A program made the position numbers and the translations under genes. Below are positions 5,547 to 13,391 of a stretch of DNA of 14,829 nt, one piece after another. Location: contig JAFUUB010000042.1 in NCBI GenBank assembly GCA_017483985.1, forward strand, positions 1 through 14,829, given 5' to 3'. Position 1 is the first letter of the stretch; each line of letters begins with the position of its first letter. The notes under the pieces were generated by a model. The model made no database searches, was not told the DNA's origin, and worked only from the letters and a program-made list of their open reading frames with translations. The DNA comes from Bacteroidales bacterium (GTDB lineage: Bacteria; Bacteroidota; Bacteroidia; Bacteroidales; UBA932).

Positions 5547-7975
5547 CGCGTTGTCACTGAGAGTTCCCCGGTAAGGGATCCCTTCGCGGAAACACGCAGG
5601 GTGACCGGACCGGGGTTTTCCGTACTCTGCAGCAGCACCTGGGCCAGTCCGTTGAAGGTGCGGACGCGGAACGTGCGGGCCTCGGGATCCTCCGGTCGCT
5701 CGGAGGCCTGCCAGGCCGGATCGCCGTTTCCGACGCCCAGGATCCTTGCCGGTCCTTCGACGGTCAGGGTCAGCTCCTCACAGGCATCCGGCACGAACCG
5801 GCCCTTTTCGTCCAGCAGACGGAGGGTACAGACGGCCAGGTCCCGGCCATCGGCATGGATCGTATTCCGGTCCGCACTCGCCTGGATACGGGCGGCGGGG
5901 CCGGTCGTTTCAAGGGTTTCTTCCAGGACTTTCCGTCCTTTCTGGTACCCGATGGCTTTGATACGGCCGGGCTTGTAGACGGCCTCCCAGCTGAGATGGC
6001 CGTTCTGCGGCATCCGTTTGCGTCCCAGGCGTTTACCGTTGACTTGCAGTTCCACTTCTTCGCAATTGCCATAGACCCAGATGTCAATAGCTTCGCCTTC
6101 GTGCCCCTGCAGGTTCCAATGGGGGAGCAGGTGCAGGACCGGCTCCTCGGTCCACCACGCCTTGAGGTACCAGGCCTCGTCTTTCGGGAAACCGCAATAG
6201 TCCAGGATTCCGAACTCGCTGCCGGTCGCCGGGAATTCCAGCGGATTGGGTTCGCCCCGGTAGTCAAAACCGGTCCACCAGAACAGGCCGCCGAGCCAGG
6301 GGCGCTGCGCATAGAACTGCCAGCCCCGCTCGATCCGGTTGAGGGCTCCGTCCTTCTCGTCCGGCAGGCGGTTCAGCGCCGGCATCCGGCCGCCGGAAGG
6401 ATCGGGGAAATAGACGCCGCGCGTTCCCGTACCGGTGGTCTCTTCAGAACCGACGGCAAGCCGATTTGGATAGTCCTTCCGGTGCTGGTCTATGGGATTC
6501 TGCATGACGTAGTTATATCCAGCTACATCAACCGGGACTATAATATTGGGGCCGGAGCTGGTCGCCACGCTCATCGGCCGGGTCGGGTCGAAACGGTGGC
6601 AATATTCCCGCATGGATTCGGCGATTTTCCTGCCTTTGTCGTTCCATTCCAGTCCCCATTCTTCGTTGCCGACGCTCCAGAGGATGACGGAGGGGTGGTT
6701 GCGGTCGCGTTCGATCATCCGCTGCAGGAGCCGGATGTGTTCCTCGTTGATTCCCATCAGGCGGTTCTCTTCCATGACCAGGATGCCAAGGCTGTCGCAG
6801 GCATCCAACAGGACGGGGGACATGGGATTGTGGCTGGAGCGGATGGCATTCACGCCGAGCTCCCGGAGTTGCTTGAGCCGCCAGACCTGGAGGGCGTCCG
6901 GGATCGCCGATCCGACGCCGGCGTGGTCCTGATGCAGGTTGACGCCTTTGAGTTCCAGCCGTTTGCCATTCAGGAGAAAGCCCTGGTCCGCATCAAAGAC
7001 GGCCTCCCGGATTCCGAAGGGCGTTTCGAAAGAATCCACGGTCTGCCCTTGGACCATGACCTCCGTGCGGATCCGGTACAGGTAAGGATCTTCCGTGTCC
7101 CAGAGCTTCGGGTGGCTGAGGTGGATGACGGCCTGGGATGAAGCAGTCCCCTTGGCGTTCACGGCCTGCTGCGGGACATGGGCGGATTGCAACGGCGTTC
7201 CGTCTGCATCCAGCAGCGTATGGGTCAGGGTGAAGGCGGCCGGGACTGCAGCCGTATTCCGGACGGTTGTCTGAACGGAAACATCCGCGGTTGCGTAAGG
7301 GGCATGGATGTCGGCATGCACGAACGTCCCGAAAGGCGCGACATGCACGGGATCGGTCTTGTCCAGCCAGACATGGCGGTAGATGCCCGCCCCTTCGTAG
7401 AACCAGCCTTCTTCCAGGGTCGCATCCACCCGGACGGCCACGACATTCTCTCCGCCGTAATTGAGGTACTCGGAGAGGTCGTAGACCTGGGTCGCATAGC
7501 CGCTGGGCTCGTGTCCGAGATAGAATCCATTGACCCAGATGCGCGCGTCCCGGAAAATCCCGTCAAACTGGATGGCAATGTGTTTCCCTTCGTCACTTGC
7601 AGGAATACTGAAGGTCTTCCGGTACCAGCCCACGCTGGTCTCCGGATACTTGTATCCAACGGTCTTGTACCCGTGGCTGTGACTGGCTTCCCGGGCGAAG
7701 GGCAGGTCGACGACCCAGTCATGCGGCAGGTTGACCGTCTTCCAGGCCGCCGGCCATTTCGTCTTGTCGAACTCCGGGGAGTAGGGGCCGGCGTTGTGGA
7801 TGGAGGCGGCTTTGGTCAGGTAATTGAAATACTCCGTTCCGCAGCCGAAATCCCGGGCGGGATCGGCGGCATGTCCGAAGGCGAATTCCCAGCCTTCGTC
7901 AAACCGGATGCGTTCCCGGCTCCAAAGGGAGAAGGACAGGACCAGCAGGAACAGGAAAGTTAAGGATCGTTTCAT
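5543..7975 (-). CDS. Secreted glycoside hydrolase family 2, beta-galactosidase-like
   Basis: An 810-residue enzyme with a Sec signal peptide ([18 protein letters not shown], cleavage near residue 19), so periplasmic or exported. Domains in order: GH2 sugar-binding jelly roll (about 22-210, with LPHDW and VGWYRKTF), Ig-like domain (about 212-322), TIM barrel (about 325-610), DUF4982-like domain (about 615-690), and a C-terminal Ig-like GH2 domain (about 695-805). The acid/base is Glu438 in VGNEEWG and the nucleophile is probably Glu511 in [17 protein letters not shown] and [15 protein letters not shown] are typical of Bacteroidota beta-galactosidases. The Asn-x-Lys carboxylate clamp of beta-glucuronidases is absent, with SEF (586-588) in its place. 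Exact substrate is unknown. The gene starts 14 nt after the antiporter stop with no promoter box between, so the two are probably cotranscribed. Confidence 0.93.
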   Translation of the reverse strand: MKRSLTFLFLLVLSFSLWSRERIRFDEGWEFAFGHAADPARDFGCGTEYFNYLTKAASIHNAGPYSPEFDKTKWPAAWKTVNLPHDWVVDLPFAREASHSHGYKTVGYKYPETSVGWYRKTFSIPASDEGKHIAIQFDGIFRDARIWVNGFYLGHEPSGYATQVYDLSEYLNYGGENVVAVRVDATLEEGWFYEGAGIYRHVWLDKTDPVHVAPFGTFVHADIHAPYATADVSVQTTVRNTAAVPAAFTLTHTLLDADGTPLQSAHVPQQAVNAKGTASSQAVIHLSHPKLWDTEDPYLYRIRTEVMVQGQTVDSFETPFGIREAVFDADQGFLLNGKRLELKGVNLHQDHAGVGSAIPDALQVWRLKQLRELGVNAIRSSHNPMSPVLLDACDSLGILVMEENRLMGINEEHIRLLQRMIERDRNHPSVILWSVGNEEWGLEWNDKGRKIAESMREYCHRFDPTRPMSVATSSGPNIIVPVDVAGYNYVMQNPIDQHRKDYPNRLAVGSEETTGTGTRGVYFPDPSGGRMPALNRLPDEKDGALNRIERGWQFYAQRPWLGGLFWWTGFDYRGEPNPLEFPATGSEFGILDYCGFPKDEAWYLKAWWTEEPVLHLLPHWNLQGHEGEAIDIWVYGNCEEVELQVNGKRLGRKRMPQNGHLSWEAVYKPGRIKAIGYQKGRKVLEETLETTGPAARIQASADRNTIHADGRDLAVCTLRLLDEKGRFVPDACEELTLTVEGPARILGVGNGDPAWQASERPEDPEARTFRVRTFNGLAQVLLQSTENPGPVTLRVSAKGSLTGELSVTTR

Positions 7976-7989
7976 TTTCCGGGGTTCGG

Positions 7990-10242
7990 TTAGAGTTTCA
8001 ACAGGGCGGCGACATCCTGGCGCTCACCGACGATCCAGAGCGTGTCCCCGTCGTTGAAGGGGACATGGACATCCGGGGTATGCAGCTGGCCGTCTTCGGT
8101 TTCGACGCCGGCGATCAGGCAATGGTATTTGTTACGTATACCGCTGTCCCGCAGGGTTTTGCCAAGGAACGGGGAGTTGGCATGGATGGGCAGCTGCCGG
8201 AGGATCATCTCGCTGTCCTGGATCAGGTTTTCATCGATCGGATGGGCGGCCTTGGAAATCTCCGCTCCGAAAATTTCCATCTCGCTGTCGGTCCCGATGA
8301 CCTGGATGCGGTCCTGCGGGTAGAGGCGGTCGGCCGCCTTGGGGATGTTGATGCGCTTGCGTCCGCGCAGGATGGAGACGACATGGACGCCGAACCGCTG
8401 GCCGAAATTCAGCTCGGCCAGGCTCTTTCCGGCCCAGTCAATGTCTTCGGGAATGTCGAAGTCGGCGAGGTGCAAGTCTTTGGACAGGAGGCTGCTGGCA
8501 TATTCGGGACGTTTCTCGCCCAGGTATTCGGCCCGGATTTCCCGGGCCCGCAGGTTGTGCTTGAAGGTCTGTTCGATCCGGAAGGACTGGCGCTTGATGA
8601 ACCGGTTGCTGACCATGAAGATGACCAGGGCCAGGGCCAGGATGAAGACCAGGATGCCGGAGAAGTGGAAGAGCTTGAAGAAGATGTAGAAGATGAATCC
8701 CATGGCCAGCATGACCCGGATGACGACCGAGGCGACGAGCGGGGCACGGTTGCGGTTTTCTTGCCAGAGGGACTTGAATTCTTCCGAACGGGTCTTCTTG
8801 GTTACGATGGAGCGCAGGAACGGGGCGAGGACCAGCAGCAGGAGGATTGCGGCGACGACGGAGCCCCAGATGCCCGGCAGCCATTGCTGCAGCGGGGGGA
8901 CACCGAACCGGAAGGCCAGCCCGATGATGGCGATGCAGACGATGCCATAGATGACGCAGTTCTTGACGATGGTCACCAGGTAGGTCTTCCATTGGCTTTC
9001 AGCCGTGACGCTCGGGGTGGCGGAGCCGGTGGCATAGCGGTCCAGCAGGCCTTTCAGGCGCTCCGGGAGGTGTTTCTCCACGAAGGCATAGGCCGGTTCG
9101 GCCAGCCGGATCATGTAAGGGGTCAGGAAGATGGTGATGACCGAGACGGCGACGACGATGGGATACAGGAAGTCGCTGGTCACGCCGAGCGATACGCCGA
9201 GGCCGGCGATGATGAAGGCGAATTCGCCGATCTGGGTCAGGCTGAAACCGCACTGCATGGCGGTCTTGAGGTTCTGTCCGGATAGGAGGACACCGATGGT
9301 GGCGAAGGTCACCTGTCCCACGAGGACGGTCAGGTTGATGGCGAGGATCGGTCCGGCGTACTTGACGATCATGGCGGGGTCGACCATCATGCCGACGGAT
9401 ACGAAGAAAATGGCACCGAACAGGTCCTTGACCGGACGGACCAGTTTGTCGATATGCTCGGCTTCAATGGTTTCCGCCAGGATGGATCCCATGATGAAGG
9501 CCCCGAAAGCCGCGGAAAAGCCCAGTTTCGCAGCGACGACGACCATGCCGAAGCACAGGCCGAGGGCCACGACCAGCAGGGTCTCATCGTTCATCAGGCT
9601 GCGGGTTTTCCGGAGCAGTTGCGGGATCAGGTAGAGGCCTACGACGAACCACAGGATGATGAAGAACAGGAGCTTTCCGATGCTCATCAGCAGTTCTCCG
9701 CCCTGGAAGGAATTGCTGACGGCGATGGTCGACAAGATGACCATGAGCAGGACCGCCAGGATGTCTTCCAGGATCAGGATGCTCAGGACCAGGCCCGTAA
9801 ACTGTTTCTTGCGGAGTCCCAGGTCGTCGAACGCCTTATAGATGATGGCGGTGGAGGACATGGCGATCATGCCGCCGAGAAAGATGGCATCCATCCGTTT
9901 CCACCCGAAGGAGGAACCGACGGTGATGCCGAGGAAGATCATGCCGAAGATGATGGTCAGGGCCGCGATGATGGCCGGGCCGCCCACCTTGACGATTTTC
10001 TTGAAACTGAATTCCAGTCCGAGGGCGAAGAGCAGGAAGATCACGCCGATATCGGACCAGACATGGATGCTGGCGGTATCGATGACGGACGGGGTCAGGG
10101 CGAAATGCGGGCTGGCGATGAAGCCGGCGACGATATAACCCAGGACCAGCGGCTGGCCCAGTTTCTTGAAAAGGAGCGCCATGACGCCTGCGCAGATCAG
10201 GATGAGCGCAAGGTCGGCGATGAGCGGTGCAAGTTCGGACAT
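7990..10242 (-). CDS. CPA2-family monovalent cation:proton antiporter with C-terminal RCK_C domains
   Basis: Inner-membrane exchanger of Na+ or K+ for protons, 750 residues. Residues 1-380 form the Na_H_exchanger/KefB-like core of about 12 helices, with LGYIVAGFIASP (34-45), FALGLEFS (72-79), the acidic pair Glu159-Asp160 in LILEDILAV at the expected ion site, and GFSAAFGAFIMGSILAET (241-258). A further hydrophobic block of about four helices follows (about 425-550). Two regulatory RCK_C/TrkA-C-like domains end the protein (about 590-660 and 678-750); the second contains NDGDTLWIVGE. No TrkA-N nucleotide-binding GxGxxG domain is seen, unlike KefB/KefC, so the ligand may differ. Ion specificity cannot be read from the sequence. 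It has its own -7 box and precedes the GH2 gene in the same transcript. Confidence 0.92.
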   Translation of the reverse strand: MSELAPLIADLALILICAGVMALLFKKLGQPLVLGYIVAGFIASPHFALTPSVIDTASIHVWSDIGVIFLLFALGLEFSFKKIVKVGGPAIIAALTIIFGMIFLGITVGSSFGWKRMDAIFLGGMIAMSSTAIIYKAFDDLGLRKKQFTGLVLSILILEDILAVLLMVILSTIAVSNSFQGGELLMSIGKLLFFIILWFVVGLYLIPQLLRKTRSLMNDETLLVVALGLCFGMVVVAAKLGFSAAFGAFIMGSILAETIEAEHIDKLVRPVKDLFGAIFFVSVGMMVDPAMIVKYAGPILAINLTVLVGQVTFATIGVLLSGQNLKTAMQCGFSLTQIGEFAFIIAGLGVSLGVTSDFLYPIVVAVSVITIFLTPYMIRLAEPAYAFVEKHLPERLKGLLDRYATGSATPSVTAESQWKTYLVTIVKNCVIYGIVCIAIIGLAFRFGVPPLQQWLPGIWGSVVAAILLLLVLAPFLRSIVTKKTRSEEFKSLWQENRNRAPLVASVVIRVMLAMGFIFYIFFKLFHFSGILVFILALALVIFMVSNRFIKRQSFRIEQTFKHNLRAREIRAEYLGEKRPEYASSLLSKDLHLADFDIPEDIDWAGKSLAELNFGQRFGVHVVSILRGRKRINIPKAADRLYPQDRIQVIGTDSEMEIFGAEISKAAHPIDENLIQDSEMILRQLPIHANSPFLGKTLRDSGIRNKYHCLIAGVETEDGQLHTPDVHVPFNDGDTLWIVGERQDVAALLKL

Positions 10243-10265
10243 AGTTGTTGATCGGTCAATTCTTA

Positions 10266-10273
10266 CAAATATA
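10266..10273 (-). promoter_or_regulatory. Bacteroidota -7 promoter box for the antiporter-GH2 unit
   Basis: The minus strand reads TATATTTG, a full match to TAnnTTTG, 23 nt upstream of the antiporter ATG at 10242. The predicted leader is about 16 nt. No convincing -33 TTTG is visible. It lies back-to-back with the promoter of the GSCFA gene within an 82-bp intergenic region. Confidence 0.65.
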
Positions 10274-10294
10274 AGAAAAATGCCTGTTTTTGGC

Positions 10295-10302
10295 TATCTT
10301 TG
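10295..10302 (+). promoter_or_regulatory. Bacteroidota -7 promoter box for the GSCFA gene
   Basis: TATCTTTG matches TAnnTTTG and lies 22 nt upstream of the ATG at 10325, giving a predicted leader of about 15 nt. The nearest TTTG (10289-10292) is too close to serve as the -33 element, so the upstream element is weak or absent. Confidence 0.6.
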
Positions 10303-10324
10303 TGTGGATAATGAATGACTTGCT

Positions 10325-11194
10325 ATGTTGAAGCTGCTGACGCCCGTCGATGCCGGCCGGAGCCGGGTCGGACTCTCCTATGACGACCGGATCCTGGTCC
10401 TGGGAAGCTGTTTTGCCGACCACATCGGCCGGAAACTCCTCGAGGCCGGCTTCTCCGCCTGTGTCAATCCCTTCGGCACGCTGTACAATCCCGTGTCGGT
10501 CTGCAACGCCACGGCCCGTCTGGCAAGCGGTACTCCGTTCTCGGAGGCCGACTGCGTGGAGGTGGGAGCGGGGAGCGGACTGACGGGCTCTTTCTGGTGC
10601 CATACCCTTGCGGCCCGTCCGACCGCCGATGCTTTCCTGCAGGATGCGAATGCCGCCCTGGCCGAAGCCTCGGCCTTCTTCCGGGGATGCAACAAGGTGA
10701 TCCTGACGCTGGGTACCGCCTGGTGCTGGCGCAGCCGGGCAACCGGGGAGGTGGTGGCCAACTGCCTGAAACGCCCGGCGGCCGAATTCACCCGGGAACG
10801 GCTGACGGTCCCGGCGGTGACGGACCTTCTTGAAAAACTGGTGACCGGTTTCCCGGACAAACAGTTTATCCTTACGGTCAGTCCCATCCGACATTTGAAA
10901 GAATCAGCGCACGGCAATCAAATCAGCAAGAGTATTTTACTCCTTGCCATCGAAAATTTGACTTCAAATCAGGAACTGGCTCAGCGGCTGGATTACTTCC
11001 CGGCTTACGAGATCCTGCTGGACGAATTGCGGGACTATCGCTGGTATGCCCCCGACCTGGTTCATCCCTCCGTCCCGGCCGTCGATTACCTCTGGGAACG
11101 CTTCACGGACTTCGCCCTGGTCGAAGGGGAAAAAGAAAAGCTCCTCGCTGCCGAGAAGCTGTTCCGTAGTTCGCAGCACCGTCCGCTGCATTAG
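10325..11194 (+). CDS. GSCFA-domain protein (SGNH-hydrolase-like), substrate unknown
   Basis: A 289-residue protein without a signal peptide or membrane helix, so probably cytoplasmic. The family signature is near the N-terminus: VLGSCFADHIGRKL (25-38) with Ser28, followed by NPFGTLYNP (48-56). Further conserved-looking segments are LTLGTAW, LTVSPIRHLK, HGNQISKSILLLA and YFPAYEILLDELRDYRWYAPDLVHPS. The Ser in GSCFA and the His in DLVHPS suggest an SGNH/GDSL-like catalytic arrangement, but I know of no established reaction for this family. The start gives a compact leader after a TATCTTTG box. It stands alone as a single gene diverging from the antiporter and convergent with dsbD, so the neighbours say little about its role. 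Confidence 0.88.
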   Translation: MLKLLTPVDAGRSRVGLSYDDRILVLGSCFADHIGRKLLEAGFSACVNPFGTLYNPVSVCNATARLASGTPFSEADCVEVGAGSGLTGSFWCHTLAARPTADAFLQDANAALAEASAFFRGCNKVILTLGTAWCWRSRATGEVVANCLKRPAAEFTRERLTVPAVTDLLEKLVTGFPDKQFILTVSPIRHLKESAHGNQISKSILLLAIENLTSNQELAQRLDYFPAYEILLDELRDYRWYAPDLVHPSVPAVDYLWERFTDFALVEGEKEKLLAAEKLFRSSQHRPLH

Positions 11195-11218
11195 TTTTTG
11201 TTCAATCGCGCTGTCAAT

Positions 11219-11332
11219 CCTGCGGCCGAAAATAGTCAGGAGCGATACTCAGCCGCAGCAGACAAGTTCTTCGCTTGCGAAGGACGCAGGATGCGAGAAT
11301 GGACTGAGCTCCGACTTTTTTTCGGCCGCAGG
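11219..11332. repeat. Large nested inverted-repeat element, probable bidirectional terminator or structured RNA
   Basis: CCTGCGGCCGAAAA (11219-11232) is perfectly repeated in inverted form at 11319-11332. Inside it, GTCaGGAGC (11235-11243) pairs with GCTCCGAC (11308-11315) apart from one extra A, and CTCAG (11248-11252) with CTGAG (11304-11308). At the centre GTTCTTCGC (11266-11274) pairs with GCGAAGGAC (11277-11285) with one G-U pair. On the + strand the inner stem ends in seven T (11316-11322), as in an intrinsic terminator for the GSCFA gene. The outer arms could do the same for dsbD. It fills most of the 149-bp gap between convergent stops. Its size and symmetry also resemble a small non-autonomous repeat, but no target-site duplication is clear. 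Confidence 0.7.
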
Positions 11333-11343
11333 GTATCAAGCAG

Positions 11344-13374
11344 TTATTGGTTGAACGCCGCCAGTCCGGATTGCAGGAAGGCGACAAAACCGTCGACATC
11401 GAGATTGTATCCGCGGATCGGGACCAGCAGGGCGCCGTCCGTACCGAGCAAGGCGTAGTTCGGCTGCGCGTTGACGTTGAAACGGGTCCGAACGATATGG
11501 GAATTCTTTCTTCCCAAATCCTTGAGCACCTTTCCGTTATCAAGCGTTACCCAATCTTTCTCTTCAAGTTTTGTCTTGTCGTCGGTATACAAGGCGACCA
11601 TGACATAGTCGTTCTTCATGATCTCCAGGACCTTCGGATCGCTCCAGACCCGTGCCTCCATTTCCCGGCAGTTGACGCAGCCATGGCCCGTGATGTCCAC
11701 GAAGACCGGTTTTCCCTCCCGTGCCGCTGCAGCTAGGCCGGCCTCCAGCGTGGAGTATCCTTTCAAACCGTGCGGGAGGTCCAGGTCGGTGTCGCCGGCT
11801 GCGGCGGAAGTGCCGACCGCCAGGGGACCGTCAGCGTGGCTGTATACCACAAAGTCCTGGGTTTCAATGGGCGGAAGGTAGCCGGAAAGGGCTTTGAGCG
11901 GGGCACCCCACATGCCCGGAATCAGGTAGACGACAAAGGAGAAGACGCCGATGACCAGCGCCAGGCGGAATACCGACAGGGGTTTCTGCTCCGGGCTGTC
12001 ATGCGGGAACTTGATCTTGCCCAGCAGGTACAGGCCCAGCAGGGAGAAGACCACGATCCAGATGGCCAGGTAGATTTCACGGTCCAGCAGGCCCCAGTGA
12101 TACGTCTGGTCCGCGACGCTGAGGAACTTGAAGCCGAGCGCCACTTCGATGAATCCCAGCACGACCTTCACGCTGTTCAGCCAGGCGCCGCTCTTCATCT
12201 TCGTCAGCAGGGACGGGAACATGGCCAGGATCGTAAACGGCAGGGCGAAGGCGATGGAGAAGGCCAGCATGGTCACCATCGGGGTCCAGAACTCACCCTG
12301 GGTGGATTTGATCAGGACGGAGCCGACGATCGGGCCGGTGCAGGAGAAGGAGACCAGCACCAGGGTAAGGGCCATGAAGAAAATGCCGGCGAGACCTTTC
12401 TTATCGGAATTCTTGTCGCTCTTGTTGACCAGCGAAGAGGGGAGCGTAATCTCGAACGCCCCGAAGAACGAGGCCGCGAAGATCATGAACACGGCGAAGA
12501 AGATCAGGTTCGGCAGCCAGTGCGTCGCCAGCCAGTTGAAGATGTCCGCCGTGACGGCGTCTCCGCCGACGACCCGCGTGATCAGGATGATGATGCTGAT
12601 CGGGACGGTGTAGAGCAGGACGATGAACAGGCCGTACATGAAAGCCTTGAAGCGGCCGGCCGCAGGGGAGGAGGATCCCTTCATGAAAAAGGAGATCGTC
12701 ATCGGCACCATCGGGAAAACGCAGGGGGTCAACAGCATCGCAAAGCCCCATAAAATGGCCTCGATGATCAGTGCCCAGAGTCCGGAACCGCCTTCGCTGC
12801 CTTCTGAAGGGTCTTGGATGGCTGTGCTGTGACTATCTGAGTTAACTTCCTGATTAACATTGTTAGAAACATTATTGTTTAATGTTGTAACATTTTTGTT
12901 AACCTCATTTTCCGCTGTTTTTGGCGCCGTTTCCGGGCCTTCCATCGTCACGGAGAAGTCCCAGTCTTCCGGGTTGGCGCAGAACTGGTCGCTGCATCCC
13001 GTGAAGGTCACATACCCCACGGCTTTGCCCGTCTGTCCGGTGACGCGGACCTTCTGTCCGAGCTTGAACGTCTCGTAGAAAACCGGGTCTCCGTTCAGGA
13101 TTTCCGGGGTCGTGATGTCATACAGGCCACCCTCCAGCGAACAGCCCTCGAGGGTATCGAAGGTGACCGTCGTGGCCGACAGTTCGCACTGGGTTCCATA
13201 GGTGTGCCACCCGTTGACGGGATTTCCGGTCAGGACGATCTCGTACAGGCCGTCCTCGATCTGCCGGGCTTCGGACCGCCAGCGGACGGTGACGGTCGGG
13301 GCCTGGGCAAAAATGGCAGCACTCCACATGAGGAATGCTGCCACGCAAATGCTAAGTTTGTTGAATAATCTCAT
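11344..13374 (-). CDS. dsbD: Thiol:disulfide interchange protein DsbD family
   Basis: Inner-membrane reductase that carries electrons from cytoplasmic thioredoxin to periplasmic thiol proteins, 676 residues. A signal peptide (residues 1-23, ending AIFAQA) leads to a periplasmic domain (about 25-147) with Cys127 and Cys132 (CSDQFC). Next come a low-complexity linker (about 150-197) and about eight helices (200-490) with the transmembrane cysteines Cys218 (LLTPCVFPM) and Cys345 (VSFSCTGP). The C-terminal thioredoxin-like domain (about 540-675) has the redox pair Cys566/Cys569 in GHGCVNC, plus the cis-Pro segment NAQPNYALL. All three redox modules are intact. The linker is rich in Asn and Val and encoded by AT-rich codons unlike the rest of the gene. 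dsbD lies 17 nt downstream of rny with no promoter box between. Confidence 0.95.
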   Translation of the reverse strand: MRLFNKLSICVAAFLMWSAAIFAQAPTVTVRWRSEARQIEDGLYEIVLTGNPVNGWHTYGTQCELSATTVTFDTLEGCSLEGGLYDITTPEILNGDPVFYETFKLGQKVRVTGQTGKAVGYVTFTGCSDQFCANPEDWDFSVTMEGPETAPKTAENEVNKNVTTLNNNVSNNVNQEVNSDSHSTAIQDPSEGSEGGSGLWALIIEAILWGFAMLLTPCVFPMVPMTISFFMKGSSSPAAGRFKAFMYGLFIVLLYTVPISIIILITRVVGGDAVTADIFNWLATHWLPNLIFFAVFMIFAASFFGAFEITLPSSLVNKSDKNSDKKGLAGIFFMALTLVLVSFSCTGPIVGSVLIKSTQGEFWTPMVTMLAFSIAFALPFTILAMFPSLLTKMKSGAWLNSVKVVLGFIEVALGFKFLSVADQTYHWGLLDREIYLAIWIVVFSLLGLYLLGKIKFPHDSPEQKPLSVFRLALVIGVFSFVVYLIPGMWGAPLKALSGYLPPIETQDFVVYSHADGPLAVGTSAAAGDTDLDLPHGLKGYSTLEAGLAAAAREGKPVFVDITGHGCVNCREMEARVWSDPKVLEIMKNDYVMVALYTDDKTKLEEKDWVTLDNGKVLKDLGRKNSHIVRTRFNVNAQPNYALLGTDGALLVPIRGYNLDVDGFVAFLQSGLAAFNQ
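12841..12903. repeat. AT-rich repeat island encoding the DsbD linker
   Basis: This stretch is strongly AT-rich inside a GC-rich gene. GTTAAC occurs at both ends (12841-12846 and 12898-12903), and AACATTAttgttTAATGTT (12868-12886) is an inverted repeat. On the coding strand it gives a degenerate series of GTT/AAC/AAT codons (Val, Asn), i.e. residues about 158-178 of DsbD. The frame is intact. Confidence 0.7.
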
Positions 13375-13391
13375 TTTGGGGACATGAGGAA

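Noticed and set aside
5543..7975. Label as beta-glucuronidase because of the uronate neighbourhood
   Set aside because: The Asn-x-Lys carboxylate-binding motif is missing, and the motifs after the nucleophile fit beta-galactosidase-like GH2 enzymes.
11198..11458. Small plus-strand ORFs across the GSCFA-dsbD gap
   Set aside because: They run through the inverted-repeat element and into antisense dsbD and show no protein-like features.
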